Below the pieces are notes generated by a model that had not been told where the DNA came from, did no database searches, and saw nothing but the letters and a program-made list of their open reading frames with translations. Below, piece after piece: positions 1 through 6,727 of a DNA stretch of 12,505 bases. Location of the stretch: NCBI GenBank assembly GCA_913048545.1, contig CAJWWH010000048.1:1-12505 (forward strand), in the 5' to 3' direction. Made by a program: the position numbers and the translations under genes. The stretch comes from an uncultured Opitutia bacterium. Lineage in GTDB: Bacteria; Verrucomicrobiota; Verrucomicrobiae; Opitutales; MB11C04. Numbering within the stretch: the first letter of the stretch is position 1; each line of letters opens with the position of its first letter.

Positions 1-1042
1 TCATACCAAGAAAGACTTCCGTCGTGGTACGAACAATATCATCCAGATAATCATAACGAGCGAGTACACGGTCGGCTGGTTCATCGTCCCATATGCCCAG
101 TCGGTGAAATCCAGTCGCGGTTATTGCAGCAGCACTTGGGTTTTCGATTTCATCCCCAGCAAGTTGCTCCAGAATGAACTGATCGTAGGGTTTATTTTGA
201 TTAAACGAATTAATCACATAATCCCGGTAGCGCCATGCCTGCGGTTTATTTCCATCCCTTTCATACCCATTGGTTTCGGCATAGCGGACGAGATCAAGCC
301 AATGCCTTCCCCATTTTTCTCCGTAATGGGGAGAGGAGAGGAGTTGGTCGACCAGTTGGTTGAATTTAGTTGGTTCTTTATTAGAGACATATGCATCAAC
401 TTCTTCGGGGGTGGGGGGGAGTCCGATTAAATCATAATACATCCGCCGAATGAGCGTATGGTCCTCAGCTTGTGGATTGGCCGGCAAATTTTGTTCGTCA
501 AGTTTAGCATGAATGAATCGATCGATCGGGTTCGTATGTTCAGGCAAATTTGGAATATGGTCAGCGATTGGTTTTGTGTATGCCCAGTGAGACTTTGTTG
601 TTTCATTAACTTCGGTGGTGCTGGCATGGCTGTGGGTATTTTTGGGTTCAATTTCGTCTTCCTTGGGGAAGGGTAGCCCCATTTCAATCCATTTCCCCAG
701 TGCATCAATTTTATCCGGAGAAAGCTTTCCGATCGGGGGCATCTGATGATCCTCATCTTTGTAGGATACCATTTGAAGCATTAGGCTTGCCGAAGGATTT
801 TCCAAGTCCACAGCCGGACCAACTTCACCTCCGGCAAGTACTCCCTCTCTTGTGGTCAGCACAAGCTCCGCCCGTACTTTGTCCGCTCCATGACATTTCC
901 AGCAGTTCTGTTCCAAAAGAGGTTTGATGTCTTCTTTCCAAAAGGAAAAATCATCCTCAGCATGAGAATGAGATGCCAAAAAGAAAAGAGTCCATGCCAT
1001 TAACTTAATGTACACAGGAAATATTTGGAAAAAGTTGGGCAT
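1..1042 (-). CDS. PSD1-type protein (Planctomycete cytochrome C + DUF1549), partial
   Basis: The gene runs off the window start; 347 codons are visible and the C-terminal part is missing. The reading frame is open throughout. From ATG 1042, residues 1–29 form a signal-peptide-like segment ending in HSHA. C47-W-K-C50-H51 is a CxxCH haem-attachment motif, followed by a segment ending MPPIGKLSPDKIDALGKW, the hallmark of the Planctomycete cytochrome C domain. From about residue 155 the sequence reads as DUF1549, with RRMYYDLIGLPPTPEEVDA, HYGEKWGRHWLDLVRYAETN and YDYLDDIVRTTTEVFLGM. The family is exported and very common in PVC bacteria, often beside sulfatases; its reaction is not established and a role in redox steps or glycan breakdown is only an inference. 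ATG 1000 is an alternative start that also leaves a signal peptide; neither start has a good Shine-Dalgarno site. It lies 47 bases after the iclR-type gene on the same strand and is probably co-transcribed with it. Confidence 0.9.
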   Translation of the reverse strand, partial: MPNFFQIFPVYIKLMAWTLFFLASHSHAEDDFSFWKEDIKPLLEQNCWKCHGADKVRAELVLTTREGVLAGGEVGPAVDLENPSASLMLQMVSYKDEDHQMPPIGKLSPDKIDALGKWIEMGLPFPKEDEIEPKNTHSHASTTEVNETTKSHWAYTKPIADHIPNLPEHTNPIDRFIHAKLDEQNLPANPQAEDHTLIRRMYYDLIGLPPTPEEVDAYVSNKEPTKFNQLVDQLLSSPHYGEKWGRHWLDLVRYAETNGYERDGNKPQAWRYRDYVINSFNQNKPYDQFILEQLAGDEIENPSAAAITATGFHRLGIWDDEPADRVLARYDYLDDIVRTTTEVFLGM

Positions 1043-1089
1043 TTTAACAATTAAATCATATTTATGTTTTTTTTCTGGGCAACATGTAC

Positions 1090-1881
1090 TTAGGCTACCT
1101 GTAAGGAAAGATAGCCAAGCGCAGTTGAAATTGAATTCGCTGTTTGATGAATTAAACAACCTGTTTTATCAACTCTCTCCTGACTCATACGGGAAGTGGG
1201 AGCGACCAGCCAAATTGCACCGGCAATTTCACTTTTTTTATTTTTAACTACGGAGCCAATGCAAATTTGCCCATCCATTTCCTCTTCGTTATCCACAGCA
1301 TAACCAAGCTTTTTAATTCTTTTGCATTCATCGATTAGTTTTTCCGGACTTGTCAGTGTATTTTTAGTAAATCGGGTAAGTGTAAGACCGGAAATGATTC
1401 TGTTTCTATTTTTTTCATCTAAATCGGCAAGATATGCTTTACCGGGTGCTGAGGTATGAAGGGGGAATCGAAGACCAGGGTTCACCCGGAAACTAAAATT
1501 ATGTAATCCGTCAATCTGCTCGAGTACGATTCCCTCTTTTCCTAATATTACTCCGGCAAGCAGGCTTTCCTTAGTTTGATCGCGCAACTCATATAAGTAA
1601 GGAATAACGGTTTCGAGGAAGGAAGGATCACCTGTTACGGGGGTGGTTAACTGCAAAAGTTTTTCAGATAAGTTATACCTTGCCTCGCCCTTACTCTTTT
1701 GAATATATCGCCTGCGCTCAAGTGTCGTCATAATACGATAGACGCTGTTAACTGGTAATTTCAAATAAGCGGCGACTTCATTAACAGATAATCCTTCCGT
1801 ACGTTCATTAAGAAGTTCGATTATGGTAAGTGCCCGGTCCAGTCCGGGAACATTGTATTTATTTTCTGATTTGAGAGACAT
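1090..1881 (-). CDS. IclR-family transcriptional regulator
   Basis: This 263-residue protein has the full length and layout of the IclR family. Residues about 10–75 hold the winged helix-turn-helix (LDRALTIIELLNE, then GLSVNEVAAYLKLPVNSVYR as recognition region, then TLERRRYIQ as wing). Residues about 80–255 form the IclR effector domain, with the conserved LRFPLHTSAPGKAYLA and GYAVDNEEEMDGQICIGSVV segments. Family members are usually dimeric or tetrameric regulators of catabolic genes that respond to small organic acids or sugars; the effector here cannot be read from sequence. It is transcribed divergently from the sulfatase–sialidase run and leads into the PSD1 gene, so it most plausibly controls one or both units and itself. 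The ATG is preceded by an AT-rich stretch without a Shine-Dalgarno motif, as for several genes here. No truncation or missing segment is seen. Confidence 0.95.
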   Translation of the reverse strand: MSLKSENKYNVPGLDRALTIIELLNERTEGLSVNEVAAYLKLPVNSVYRIMTTLERRRYIQKSKGEARYNLSEKLLQLTTPVTGDPSFLETVIPYLYELRDQTKESLLAGVILGKEGIVLEQIDGLHNFSFRVNPGLRFPLHTSAPGKAYLADLDEKNRNRIISGLTLTRFTKNTLTSPEKLIDECKRIKKLGYAVDNEEEMDGQICIGSVVKNKKSEIAGAIWLVAPTSRMSQERVDKTGCLIHQTANSISTALGYLSLQVA

Positions 1882-1895
1882 AAATTGAAATATAA

Positions 1896-1923
1896 ACTAT
1901 AAGCCAAATATCGAAAAGATCAA
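1896..1923 (-). promoter_or_regulatory. candidate sigma70 promoter for the iclR-type gene
   Basis: Read on the minus strand, TTGATC (1923–1918) is followed after 16 bases by TATAGT (1901–1896), a fair match to the sigma70 consensus, 15 bases ahead of the ATG at 1881. The spacer is AT-rich, so chance matches are possible. It would serve the iclR–PSD1 transcript. Confidence 0.35.
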
Positions 1924-1950
1924 AATTTAGGACATTTAACTATTACAATA

Positions 1951-1991
1951 TTTCCATGGAAAGTCCCGTGGTTACATTCGATACTTCCATG
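1951..1991. promoter_or_regulatory. candidate IclR operator: palindrome plus second half-similar site
   Basis: TTTCCATGGAAA (1951–1962) is a perfect 12-base palindrome. TTCCATG occurs in it at 1952–1958 and again at 1985–1991, where it sits within an imperfect palindrome (TACT at 1982–1985 and AGTA at 1991–1994 are inverted). The two copies start 33 bases apart, about three helical turns. The location, between an IclR-type regulator and the divergent operon, is where such regulators normally bind. Binding by this protein is an inference. Confidence 0.4.
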
Positions 1992-2120
1992 AGTACAAAC
2001 TTAATTTCATATTCTTATCTTATTTTGTTTGGTGAGCTCATTAAGGAGATTTGGCACCAAGGAAGAAAAAAGTATATATTTTGCTTGTGCGGCAGGGTGC
2101 ATTTATCGGAAAAGAAATAG

Positions 2121-3683
2121 GTGAAAATTTTACTTTCCTATTTCTTTTTTGCCTTCTGCTTCCTAATACCTTCAGGGGCGAAATTAAAAAATGTTCCGAA
2201 CATACTTTTAATTACAGCGGATGATTTGGGGTGGAACTCTCTCGGATGCACGGGAAATTCGTTGACTGGCATTTCTCCACATCTGGATAAACTGGCCCGC
2301 GAAGGAATTCTGATCGAGAACTGCCACATAGCCACTCCAATATGCGGCCCTTCGCGTTATGCTCTTTACACCGGGCAGTTTCCCCATCGAACAGGGTATT
2401 TAGGGCACGGGCAACAACCTCCACGCTGGTGGCATGAGTTTAATCGCAATCCGGTGAAGAAATCGATTACTTCTGTTCTGCATGATTTTGGATATCTGAC
2501 TGGATTAATCGGGAAACATGGTACGGACTGGTGCTCTTTCAGTACTTCCCCTGCGGGTAGCAATGAGGATACAGGTATGGGGCGGAATCCTGAAAAATAT
2601 TTTACTTTTGCCCGAGAGTTTATGGATCAAGCGAAGAAAGAGAATAAACCTTTCTTTCTTTCTGCAAACGCTCATGACCCCCATCGTTTCTGGGCTCGCC
2701 ATCGGGACGAGACAAATGCTTGGATTAAAGCAATGATGGGCCCGGTTCAATGGCGACCTTTGGAAAATGGCAAACCCTATCCGGATCCATTGACGCAGTT
2801 TGATCCCAAGGATTGCCCAATTCCTGCCTCCTATCCTGAGATCCCTTTCTTACGAAATGAATTAGCCAAGTATTACGATTCAGTCAATCGCATGGATCAG
2901 GTTGTAGGAAAACTGTTACATGCTTTGGAAGAGACTGGATTGGATCAAAGCACGGTTGTTATTTTCCTCTCCGATCATGGATTAGCCTGGGACATGAGCA
3001 AGTGGTCACTTTACCCCGCCGGTACCAAAACACCTTTGATTATCCGTTGGCCTGATAAGATCGAACCAGCGCAGTACAACAGAAAATCGCTTGTATCGGT
3101 GGTTGATCTTGCTCCCACGGTTGCAGAGATATGCGGACTACCACCAATGGAAGGAGTGGATGGAAAATCATTCCTTTCTTTGTTGTGTGAGGAAGGATCG
3201 CTTTGGGAACGAACGGAGGCATTTTCCTGTTTTAATTACATGAATAATGATGCGGAACGCGATCGTACGATTGCATCGTATTCTCCTGATTTGTATAAAA
3301 CGGAAGAGCAATATCGCCCATCACGGGCTCTAACCAGCATTGATTTTAACTATATTTGGAACGGTTGGTCGGATGGAAATGCGAGTCTGCCCCGCTCAAT
3401 GCTGGGTGAGTTCGCAAATTTTCTCAGGACAAATAGCGAGGGCAGTGAGCAGTACACAGACCGGTTGAATTTTATTACTCATCGTATCGGAGAGGAGTTG
3501 TACGATTTGAGGAAAGATCCCGGTTGTTTAAATAATTTAGCGGACAAGAAAAATTCTAGTCATGTGTTGAAAGAATTCCGCACAAAAATGGTAAATTTTC
3601 TTGGAAAAACTCAGGATCATGAACTTGGAAATTATCTCACCTTTCTTGGTACCCGCCCCGAAAGTATTAACCTTTCAGAGTGA
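2121..3683 (+). CDS. secreted formylglycine-dependent sulfatase (S1 family)
   Basis: The 520-residue product is a type I sulfatase that hydrolyses sulfate esters, here probably on a sulfated glycan outside the cytoplasm. Residues 1–20 are a signal peptide ending PSGA. D34-D35 in NILLITADDLGW are the first metal ligands. C75-G-P-S-R79 is the C-x-P-S-R motif whose cysteine is oxidised to formylglycine by a maturase (FGE or anSME), which is not encoded here. K132 and H133 (LIGKHG), H185 (NAHDPH), D285-H286 (LSDHG) and K294 (MSKWSLYPAGTKTPLIIRWP) complete the expected active-site set. Start is GTG 2121: an in-frame TAG lies immediately upstream, so no earlier start is possible, and the signal peptide begins there. 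No good Shine-Dalgarno site precedes it. The substrate cannot be told from sequence. It is first in a run with the sialidase and YHYH genes, so sulfated sialo- or ulosonic-acid glycans are a reasonable guess. Confidence 0.94.
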   Translation: MKILLSYFFFAFCFLIPSGAKLKNVPNILLITADDLGWNSLGCTGNSLTGISPHLDKLAREGILIENCHIATPICGPSRYALYTGQFPHRTGYLGHGQQPPRWWHEFNRNPVKKSITSVLHDFGYLTGLIGKHGTDWCSFSTSPAGSNEDTGMGRNPEKYFTFAREFMDQAKKENKPFFLSANAHDPHRFWARHRDETNAWIKAMMGPVQWRPLENGKPYPDPLTQFDPKDCPIPASYPEIPFLRNELAKYYDSVNRMDQVVGKLLHALEETGLDQSTVVIFLSDHGLAWDMSKWSLYPAGTKTPLIIRWPDKIEPAQYNRKSLVSVVDLAPTVAEICGLPPMEGVDGKSFLSLLCEEGSLWERTEAFSCFNYMNNDAERDRTIASYSPDLYKTEEQYRPSRALTSIDFNYIWNGWSDGNASLPRSMLGEFANFLRTNSEGSEQYTDRLNFITHRIGEELYDLRKDPGCLNNLADKKNSSHVLKEFRTKMVNFLGKTQDHELGNYLTFLGTRPESINLSE

Positions 3684-3717
3684 AGAAGTATTACATCAGG
3701 TAAGGGGAAAATAAACT

Positions 3718-4866
3718 ATGAAATTTTCTATACATTTTCTAATCTGTCTGATTCCAATCCTTTCCTGCTTTTCTGAAAACCGAAAAGTAATCATCATTCA
3801 TAAGCAGGGACAGTTTAACTGTCATACCTTTCGGATTCCGGCGATAGCCACCACGAACAAGGGCACCCTGTTGGCGGTTTACGACATGAGGTATAAAAGT
3901 CGACGGGATTTGCAGGGCCATATGGATATCGGACTGTCTCGCTCAACGGATGGAGGAGAGACCTGGGCACGACCGGTGCCAATCATGGATATGAAAGAAT
4001 TTGGCGACCTGACCGAGGATCAAAATGGATGTTCCGACCCCAACATTTTGGTGGATCGAAAGACGGGTGAGATTTTTGTTTCGGCGGTCTGGACACACGG
4101 AAAGCCGAATACGCATCAGTGGCGGGGAAAGGGGTCGGAACCGGGTCATTCAATTCATAAATCTTCCCAGTTTATGATCGTCCGTTCAACGGATGATGGA
4201 GTGACCTGGGGCGAACCGGATAACTGGACCACGAGATTAAAGGATCCCCAATGGCATTTGTTTGCCCCTGCCCCGGGGAATGGAATCACATTACTGGATG
4301 GCACGCTGGTGATACCCACGCAGGGGCGGGATGCCAAGGGTCTGCCGTTTTCCAACTTAATGTGGAGCGTGGATCGTGGTGAAAATTGGACGGTTTCAAA
4401 ACATGCCCGCGACAACACGACCGAGTGTGCGGTGGTTGAATTGAGGGACGGTTCGCTGATCTTAAATATGCGGGATAACCGAAACCGTTCCGATAAATCA
4501 AAAACCAATGGACGGGCGGTCAGTGTAACCAAGAACTTGGGTGCGTCGTGGGCGGTACATTCTTCCGATCATGGAGCTCTGCCCGAACCGGTCTGTATGG
4601 CCAGTTTGATTTCCCATGATTTAGCGGATGGCAGGCGGGTACTTTTCTTTTCCAATCCAAACAGTAAGCACCGTAGGGAAAAGATGACCGTGCGGATGAG
4701 CCTGGATCAGGGGAAAAGCTGGTCCAAGTCGATTCTGCTCGATCAAAAGGGTGGGGCGTATAGTTCACTCACGATGGTGGATGATCAGACTATTGGTATT
4801 TTATACGAGTCCTCGGTGGCGGATATGGTTTTTCAAAAAATTAAGCTTTCTGAATTTGGACTGTGA
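3718..4866 (+). CDS. exo-alpha-sialidase (GH33-like, BNR/Asp-box), exported
   Basis: This 382-residue protein has the sialidase six-bladed propeller signature and should release terminal sialic acids or related nonulosonic acids. R39 in FRIPAI is the first arginine of the carboxylate-binding triad; R252 (LNMRDN) fits the second, and an arginine in 319–326 (KHRREKMTVR) the third. D64 in RRDLQG fits the acid/base aspartate. Y348 in AYSSLT fits the tyrosine nucleophile and E236 (TTECAVVEL) its partner glutamate. Asp-boxes of the S-x-D-x-G-x-x-W type occur at 76–83, 157–164, 217–224 and 328–335, plus a degenerate one near 271–278. The N-terminus is hydrophobic and ends ILSC (residues 14–17), compatible with a lipobox, so it may be a lipoprotein; an ordinary signal peptide is the alternative. 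AAGGGGA about 10 bases ahead of ATG is the likely ribosome site. It is 34 bases after the sulfatase and 43 before the YHYH gene. Confidence 0.92.
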   Translation: MKFSIHFLICLIPILSCFSENRKVIIIHKQGQFNCHTFRIPAIATTNKGTLLAVYDMRYKSRRDLQGHMDIGLSRSTDGGETWARPVPIMDMKEFGDLTEDQNGCSDPNILVDRKTGEIFVSAVWTHGKPNTHQWRGKGSEPGHSIHKSSQFMIVRSTDDGVTWGEPDNWTTRLKDPQWHLFAPAPGNGITLLDGTLVIPTQGRDAKGLPFSNLMWSVDRGENWTVSKHARDNTTECAVVELRDGSLILNMRDNRNRSDKSKTNGRAVSVTKNLGASWAVHSSDHGALPEPVCMASLISHDLADGRRVLFFSNPNSKHRREKMTVRMSLDQGKSWSKSILLDQKGGAYSSLTMVDDQTIGILYESSVADMVFQKIKLSEFGL

Positions 4867-4883
4867 AACCGAGCGCAACTTTT

Positions 4884-4907
4884 TTATTAAATCCGCGTTT
4901 TTAATAA
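4884..4907. repeat. AT-rich inverted repeat just ahead of the YHYH start
   Basis: TTATTAAA (4884–4891) and TTTAATAA (4900–4907) are perfect 8-base inverted arms around the loop TCCGCGTT. The second arm ends two bases before the ATG at 4910, where a ribosome site would lie. The stem is A/T only and therefore weak. It could tune translation of the downstream gene, or be chance in AT-rich DNA. It is not a convincing terminator. Confidence 0.35.
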
Positions 4908-4909
4908 GC

Positions 4910-5890
4910 ATGAGAAAAAACACGAGATGGATTCTTTCTTTTTTGACCTTCCTCTTTTTCGCCTGTCAGGTGGTTGGCCAGCCTCGCGGGCCGGATGGGC
5001 GCCCTCCGGTTCGTAAGCATACGGTTACGGAGAGCGGTGATTTAAAATTAAATCCAGCGGTTGAAAAACTTGTGCAGAAAAGCGTCAGCAAATTTAATGA
5101 GTTGAAAAAGGAAATTAAGGTGGAGGCAAATGGAATACCCAAGCACAAAGTCGGACGATTCCCCAGCAGGCACAATCCGAATTCAGTGGAGGAACAGGCC
5201 CATAATTTTTCAATTCCTACCAATCAAAAACCCGCCCGTCAGCCTATTTCGTTACATAACGAATCAGGCCGGGGCCCACCGAATACTCCCTTTGGGATTG
5301 CAGTAAACGGAGTACTTTTTGATCCGGGTACGGCGGAGTTTTATATGGGAGACCGGCGGGCGGACTGGAATTACGAGGCTCTGGGCGGTTCCGTCCTGCT
5401 CGGACTGGATGCCAACCACGGCCATGTTCAGCCTAATGGATCGTATCATTACCATGGATTACCGACCGGGTTGCTTAAGAAACTGGGGGTGAATGCGAAA
5501 GAACATTCCCCTCTGGTCGGATATGCGATGGACGGCTATCCGGTGTATGCTTTGTACGGATACAAGAATCCAAAAGATCCGAAATCAGGAATCCAAAAAA
5601 TGAGCAGTAGTTTTCGGTTAAAAAAAGGAGAGCGTCCGAATCCACCCGGTGGAAAGTATGACGGTGCATTCAGTAAGGATTATCAATATATAAAAGGATC
5701 GGGTGACCTGGATATCTGCAATGGCCGGTTTACGGTGACCGATGAATTCCCCAAGGGCACCTATGCTTATTTTTTGACCGAGGACTGGCCCGTCATTCCC
5801 AGATACTTTAAAGCGGAGCCTTTAAAATTGCGTGGTGGACCAGGGCATCAAAGAGGGGGGCGTCCACCTCCACCCCGTCGTTCGCCTTAG
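4910..5890 (+). CDS. secreted YHYH-domain protein
   Basis: The 326-residue product carries the YHYH domain named after the motif at Y179-H180-Y181-H182, preceded by H170 and H172 in ANHGHVQPNG and followed by YAMDGYPVYALYGY (D208 in the DGYP). The clustered histidines suggest a metal site, but the family's activity is not established. Residues 1–24 form a signal peptide (WILSFLTFLFFACQVVG). Residues about 25–110 are low-complexity, basic and proline-rich linker, and the C-terminus is a Gly/Arg/Pro tail. The same frame is open back to 4751, inside the sialidase gene, but the signal peptide begins at ATG 4910, so that start is chosen; no clear Shine-Dalgarno site is seen. It is the last gene of the sulfatase–sialidase run, and its stop codon overlaps that of the convergent SGNH gene. 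Confidence 0.85.
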   Translation: MRKNTRWILSFLTFLFFACQVVGQPRGPDGRPPVRKHTVTESGDLKLNPAVEKLVQKSVSKFNELKKEIKVEANGIPKHKVGRFPSRHNPNSVEEQAHNFSIPTNQKPARQPISLHNESGRGPPNTPFGIAVNGVLFDPGTAEFYMGDRRADWNYEALGGSVLLGLDANHGHVQPNGSYHYHGLPTGLLKKLGVNAKEHSPLVGYAMDGYPVYALYGYKNPKDPKSGIQKMSSSFRLKKGERPNPPGGKYDGAFSKDYQYIKGSGDLDICNGRFTVTDEFPKGTYAYFLTEDWPVIPRYFKAEPLKLRGGPGHQRGGRPPPPRRSP

Positions 5891-6627
5891 TTTTTACTAA
5901 TCTCCTCGAGAGCTTCCCGGGCGGCTTGGCGTAGACGGACAGCCTTAGGTTTTTCAATCCCGCCTCGCCATTTTATGGTGGTTGGATCTTTTCCGGTTAG
6001 GCCACCCCAAAAAACAGAGGAGACAACATAGGCTCCAATTGCGGAAGGATGGCTTCCATCTTTTTTATACAGGCTTTCAAAGAGTGCCTGGTCTTCCTCT
6101 TTGATTTTTGAATAAGCAAGCCCGACCGGGAGAATGCGTGCCCGGTTTTTCTTCCCCGCCTCGAAATAGGCGGCGGATATTTTCTTCTGCATGGTTTGAT
6201 AGTCGGGATAAATTTTGGGATGCTTTTTATCTCCTGATTTTCTTCCCCAGGTCAAATAGAGGCAGGGAGTGGATCCATTTTTTCGAATAATTTTGGAAAA
6301 TGAGCTTACAGCGTCTTGGAAGCCCTGGGAGAATTTTCCACCTAACCCGGATTTCTGGCTTTGTTCCTGTAACATTACCAAGTCCCATTTTTGGGAGAGA
6401 ATCATCGGTTTGGTGGTCGGGTCAGCGAGGTGATAGGCAAGGTCTTTTCCACCCTTGGTATGAAATGTAAGTTCCCAGTCCGGGCTTTCGTTTTTAAATA
6501 AATCAGTAATGGTACGGGAGCATTGGGAGGTGTAGCTGTTACCAATAAAGAGAATTTTTTTTGCCTCGCAGTGAATCGTTGCGATGGACAAAAAAATTAT
6601 AAGGAGAAGGATGGTGTTTTTAATCAT
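5887..6627 (-). CDS. exported SGNH/GDSL-type hydrolase
   Basis: The 246-residue product resembles SGNH hydrolases, serine esterases that in this setting often remove acetyl groups from glycans. Residues 1–22 are a signal peptide ending CEA. KKILFIGNSYTSQ holds the block I nucleophile S31, with G-N-S in place of the usual G-D-S. G59-G60 (KGGKDL) and WDLVMLQEQSQ fit blocks II and III, and D190-G-S-H193-P is the block V Asp–His pair. Length and motif order fit the small single-domain group, near the DUF4886-type proteins. It is convergent with the YHYH gene, with a 4-base stop overlap, and divergent from the GH99-like gene. No Shine-Dalgarno site is seen before ATG 6627. The family call is secure; the substrate is not. 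Confidence 0.85.
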   Translation of the reverse strand: MIKNTILLLIIFLSIATIHCEAKKILFIGNSYTSQCSRTITDLFKNESPDWELTFHTKGGKDLAYHLADPTTKPMILSQKWDLVMLQEQSQKSGLGGKFSQGFQDAVSSFSKIIRKNGSTPCLYLTWGRKSGDKKHPKIYPDYQTMQKKISAAYFEAGKKNRARILPVGLAYSKIKEEDQALFESLYKKDGSHPSAIGAYVVSSVFWGGLTGKDPTTIKWRGGIEKPKAVRLRQAAREALEEISKN

Positions 6628-6666
6628 GGAAAGGATGTAAGAAAATTTATATTTTGACTTGAAGCT

Positions 6667-6705
6667 TTAAGGTTTGCCTAAACCAATAGGCAAGCTGAAC
6701 CTTAA
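6667..6705. promoter_or_regulatory. long interrupted stem-loop in the 5' leader of the GH99-like gene
   Basis: TTAAGGTT (6667–6674) pairs with AACCTTAA (6698–6705), and the adjoining TGCCTA (6675–6680) pairs with TAGGCA (6687–6692), giving a 14-pair stem with loop AACCAA and a 5-base bulge AGCTG. A second, mutually exclusive pairing uses GGTTT (6671–6675) with AAACC (6680–6684). It ends 22 bases before ATG 6728. No T-run follows on either strand, so it is not a standard terminator. An operator in the divergent spacer or an RNA control element is possible. Confidence 0.5.
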
Positions 6706-6727
6706 AAAACCTGAAACTTTATCCTCT

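Noticed and set aside
104..756. Plus- and minus-strand frames of 60–109 codons over 104–756
   Set aside because: They overlap the continuous PSD1 frame on the minus strand, which carries clear family motifs; the others are shadows.
4751..4909. Upstream start for the YHYH protein inside the sialidase gene
   Set aside because: It would bury the signal peptide 53 residues in; ATG 4910 begins it directly.
6674..6727. TTG start for the GH99-like gene
   Set aside because: It lies inside the stem-loop and adds 18 charged residues ahead of a good signal peptide starting at 6728.
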